Positions 62,505-64,000 of a DNA stretch of 64,000 nt are shown in pieces. A program made the translations under genes and the position numbers. Position 1 is the first letter of the stretch; the number at the start of each line of letters is the position of its first letter. The stretch is from contig JAQVCV010000014.1 of assembly GCA_028689615.1 (NCBI GenBank), forward strand, positions 1-64,000, read 5' to 3'. The stretch comes from Bacteroidales bacterium (GTDB lineage Bacteria > Bacteroidota > Bacteroidia > Bacteroidales > TTA-H9). The notes below the pieces were generated by a model. It saw only the letters and a list, made by a program, of their open reading frames with translations, was not told where the DNA came from and ran no database searches.

Positions 62505-64000
62505 CTATTCAAAGGATTGAAGGTCGCACAAACGTTTGTAAACGCCATTTTGGGCTATAAGGCTGGCGTGAGAACCTCTTTCAACAATTTCGCCTTGCTG
62601 CAACACCACGATTTCATCGGCAAACTGTATGGTGCTCAATCGGTGAGCAATTACCACCGATGTACGGTTGCGCATCAGGTTCTCGAGGGCCTCTTGAACA
62701 AGGCGTTCCGATTCGGTGTCGAGAGCCGAGGTGGCCTCGTCGAGGATCATGATGGGAGGGTTTTTGAGCACAGCCCGGGCAATGCTAAGCCTTTGCCGTT
62801 GTCCGCCCGACAGTTTCACGCCCCTGTCGCCAACAAGGGTTTGGTAGCCCTGGGGTAGTTGCATGATGAATTCGTGGGCATTGGCAATTCGGGCAGCCTG
62901 TTCCACTGCTGCTTGCCCCGGGTTGTCCATCCCGAGGGCTATGTTGTTGAAAACAGTGTCGTTGAAGAGGATGGTCTCCTGCGACACAATCCCCATCAGC
63001 CCACGCAAATCATCAATTTTATAGTCTTTTACATTCACTCCGTCGAGGAGCAGTTGCCCTTCGGTGCAATCGTAGAACCTTGGCAGCAAATCCGACAGGG
63101 TCGATTTTCCTCCTCCCGACGGCCCTACCAAAGCCACGGTTTTCCCCTTGGGGATAGTGAGGCTGATGTGCCGGAGCACATCCTCCTTTTCGTAGCGAAA
63201 GGTCACATCGCGGTATTCGATACTCTGCGTGAAATCCGAAACCTGAAGGGCATCGGGTTTTTCAACTATCACCTCATCGGCATCGAGCACCTGGCGAATC
63301 CTTTCAACCGAGGCGGCTCCTTTGCTTATGTTGTACCATGCCTGCGTGATGGCCTTGGCAGGCACCAGAATCTGCGAGAAGATGCCCAGGTAAGTCAGGA
63401 ATACGGCAGCATCCATGCTGCTGCCCGGACTCAACACCAGCCGGCCGCCAAACCACAACACAACCACAATAACCAATACGCCCAGAAACTCGCTAAGCGG
63501 CGAAGCCAGGTCGCGTTTGCGGTAAAGGCGTACCATCAGCCGGTTGTAATCGCTGTTTACTTTCTCAAACGAGCGCTGGCTGGTTTCTATGGCATTGAAT
63601 GCCTTGATGATGCGCAAACCGCTGATGGTTTCCTCGATGATGCTCAGCAAGTATCCCATTCGCTTCTGACTTTTTTGGGAAGTTCGTTTCAGGCTTTTAC
63701 CAATCTGACCAATCAACAGACCGCTTAAGGGAAGAAGCACCAGAACGAAACCGGTAAGCTGCGGACTGATATAGAACATGGTAGCCAGGTAGCTCAGGAT
63801 GGTGATGGGTTCGCGAAACACCATCTCCAGCGAACTCATGATGCTCCACTCCACTTCCGACACGTCGGAGGTTACGCGCGACATCAGGTCGCCTTTCCTT
63901 TGTTCGGTGTAGTAGGCCAACGGTAAAATTAACACGCGCTGGTACATGGCGTTGCGCAGATCGCGCACCACTCCGTTGCGCAGCGGTGCCAAAAAAAACA
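62505..64000 (-). CDS. ABC exporter, permease fused to ATPase (MsbA-like), N-terminus beyond the window
   Basis: The frame is open to the right edge, so about the first 100 residues of a usual 590-610-residue protein are missing. Visible parts: the ABC transmembrane domain ('YYTEQRKGDLMSRVTSDVSE', 'RITQ'-type coupling region near 'KSQKRMGYLLSIIEETISGL'), then the ATPase with Walker A 'LVGPSGGGKSTLSDLL', Q-loop 'GIVSQETILFND', signature 'LSGGQRQRLSIARAVL' and Walker B 'IMILDEATSALD'. This family exports lipids, lipid A or drugs from the inner membrane. A lipid role would fit the nearby lptD, but that is inference. Confidence 0.92.
   Translation of the reverse strand, partial: FFLAPLRNGVVRDLRNAMYQRVLILPLAYYTEQRKGDLMSRVTSDVSEVEWSIMSSLEMVFREPITILSYLATMFYISPQLTGFVLVLLPLSGLLIGQIGKSLKRTSQKSQKRMGYLLSIIEETISGLRIIKAFNAIETSQRSFEKVNSDYNRLMVRLYRKRDLASPLSEFLGVLVIVVVLWFGGRLVLSPGSSMDAAVFLTYLGIFSQILVPAKAITQAWYNISKGAASVERIRQVLDADEVIVEKPDALQVSDFTQSIEYRDVTFRYEKEDVLRHISLTIPKGKTVALVGPSGGGKSTLSDLLPRFYDCTEGQLLLDGVNVKDYKIDDLRGLMGIVSQETILFNDTVFNNIALGMDNPGQAAVEQAARIANAHEFIMQLPQGYQTLVGDRGVKLSGGQRQRLSIARAVLKNPPIMILDEATSALDTESERLVQEALENLMRNRTSVVIAHRLSTIQFADEIVVLQQGEIVERGSHASLIAQNGVYKRLCDLQSFE

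Noticed and set aside
1-64000. CRISPR arrays, tRNA, rRNA, prophage or integrase genes
   Set aside because: I saw no regularly spaced short repeats, cloverleaf genes, or phage or integrase motifs on either strand.

Overview
The window looks like chromosomal DNA of a Bacteroidota bacterium, probably Bacteroidales-like. The evidence is the gene families present: split RHS/YD proteins with SpvB-like heads, an IgGFc-binding-type protein with 'LGPDxxxC' Ig-like repeats, a DUF2807 head-GIN protein, the Bacteroidota type of LptD, and a TetR/TolC/adaptor/RND efflux operon. One upstream region also carries a TAnnTTTG -7 box, and most genes lack strong Shine-Dalgarno sites. I cannot name a genus.

Positions 1 to about 39,000 form an accessory region, mostly AT-rich with patchy composition. 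It starts after a GC-rich gene fragment (1-213). Module A (1229-14861) is an apparent operon: a membrane-anchored OmpH/Skp-like protein, an unknown anchored protein, an RHS head chain, an IgGFc-like protein, an RHS repeat chain ending in a GIY-YIG-type nuclease tip, and a leucine-rich-repeat protein that is probably its immunity protein. It is followed by a terminator, an XRE regulator broken by a nonsense codon, a perfect 16-bp palindrome, and an orphan RHS core-plus-tip gene with its own signal sequence. Next comes a 13-gene operon on the minus strand (17427-28933) that encodes a nearly complete type II secretion/type IV pilus-like machine. Module B (29797-38392) is a second, unrelated split RHS pair with a different tip and a small membrane protein as probable immunity. 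It ends with a terminator that shares 17 bases with the module A terminator, followed by the broken remnant of a displaced tip.

From about 39,000 onward the DNA is more GC-rich and looks like core genome. It encodes a hybrid histidine kinase, a DUF2807 protein, a geranylgeranyl-reductase-family flavoprotein, a DUF2167 protein, a long-chain acyl-CoA ligase, an MCE/MlaD protein, an N-acetylmuramoyl-L-alanine amidase with a SPOR domain, LptD, two tandem TetR regulators with an RND efflux system, an M20 amidohydrolase and a partial ABC exporter. Between the DUF2167 and acyl-CoA ligase genes sits a 509-bp non-autonomous element with 15-bp terminal inverted repeats, flanked by a 144-bp direct duplication.

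The most interesting hypothesis is that the secretion-like operon, which lies between the two RHS toxin modules, exports or displays the RHS proteins. Those proteins have Sec signals but no T9SS C-terminal domain that I can recognise. Co-location is seen directly; the functional link is inference.
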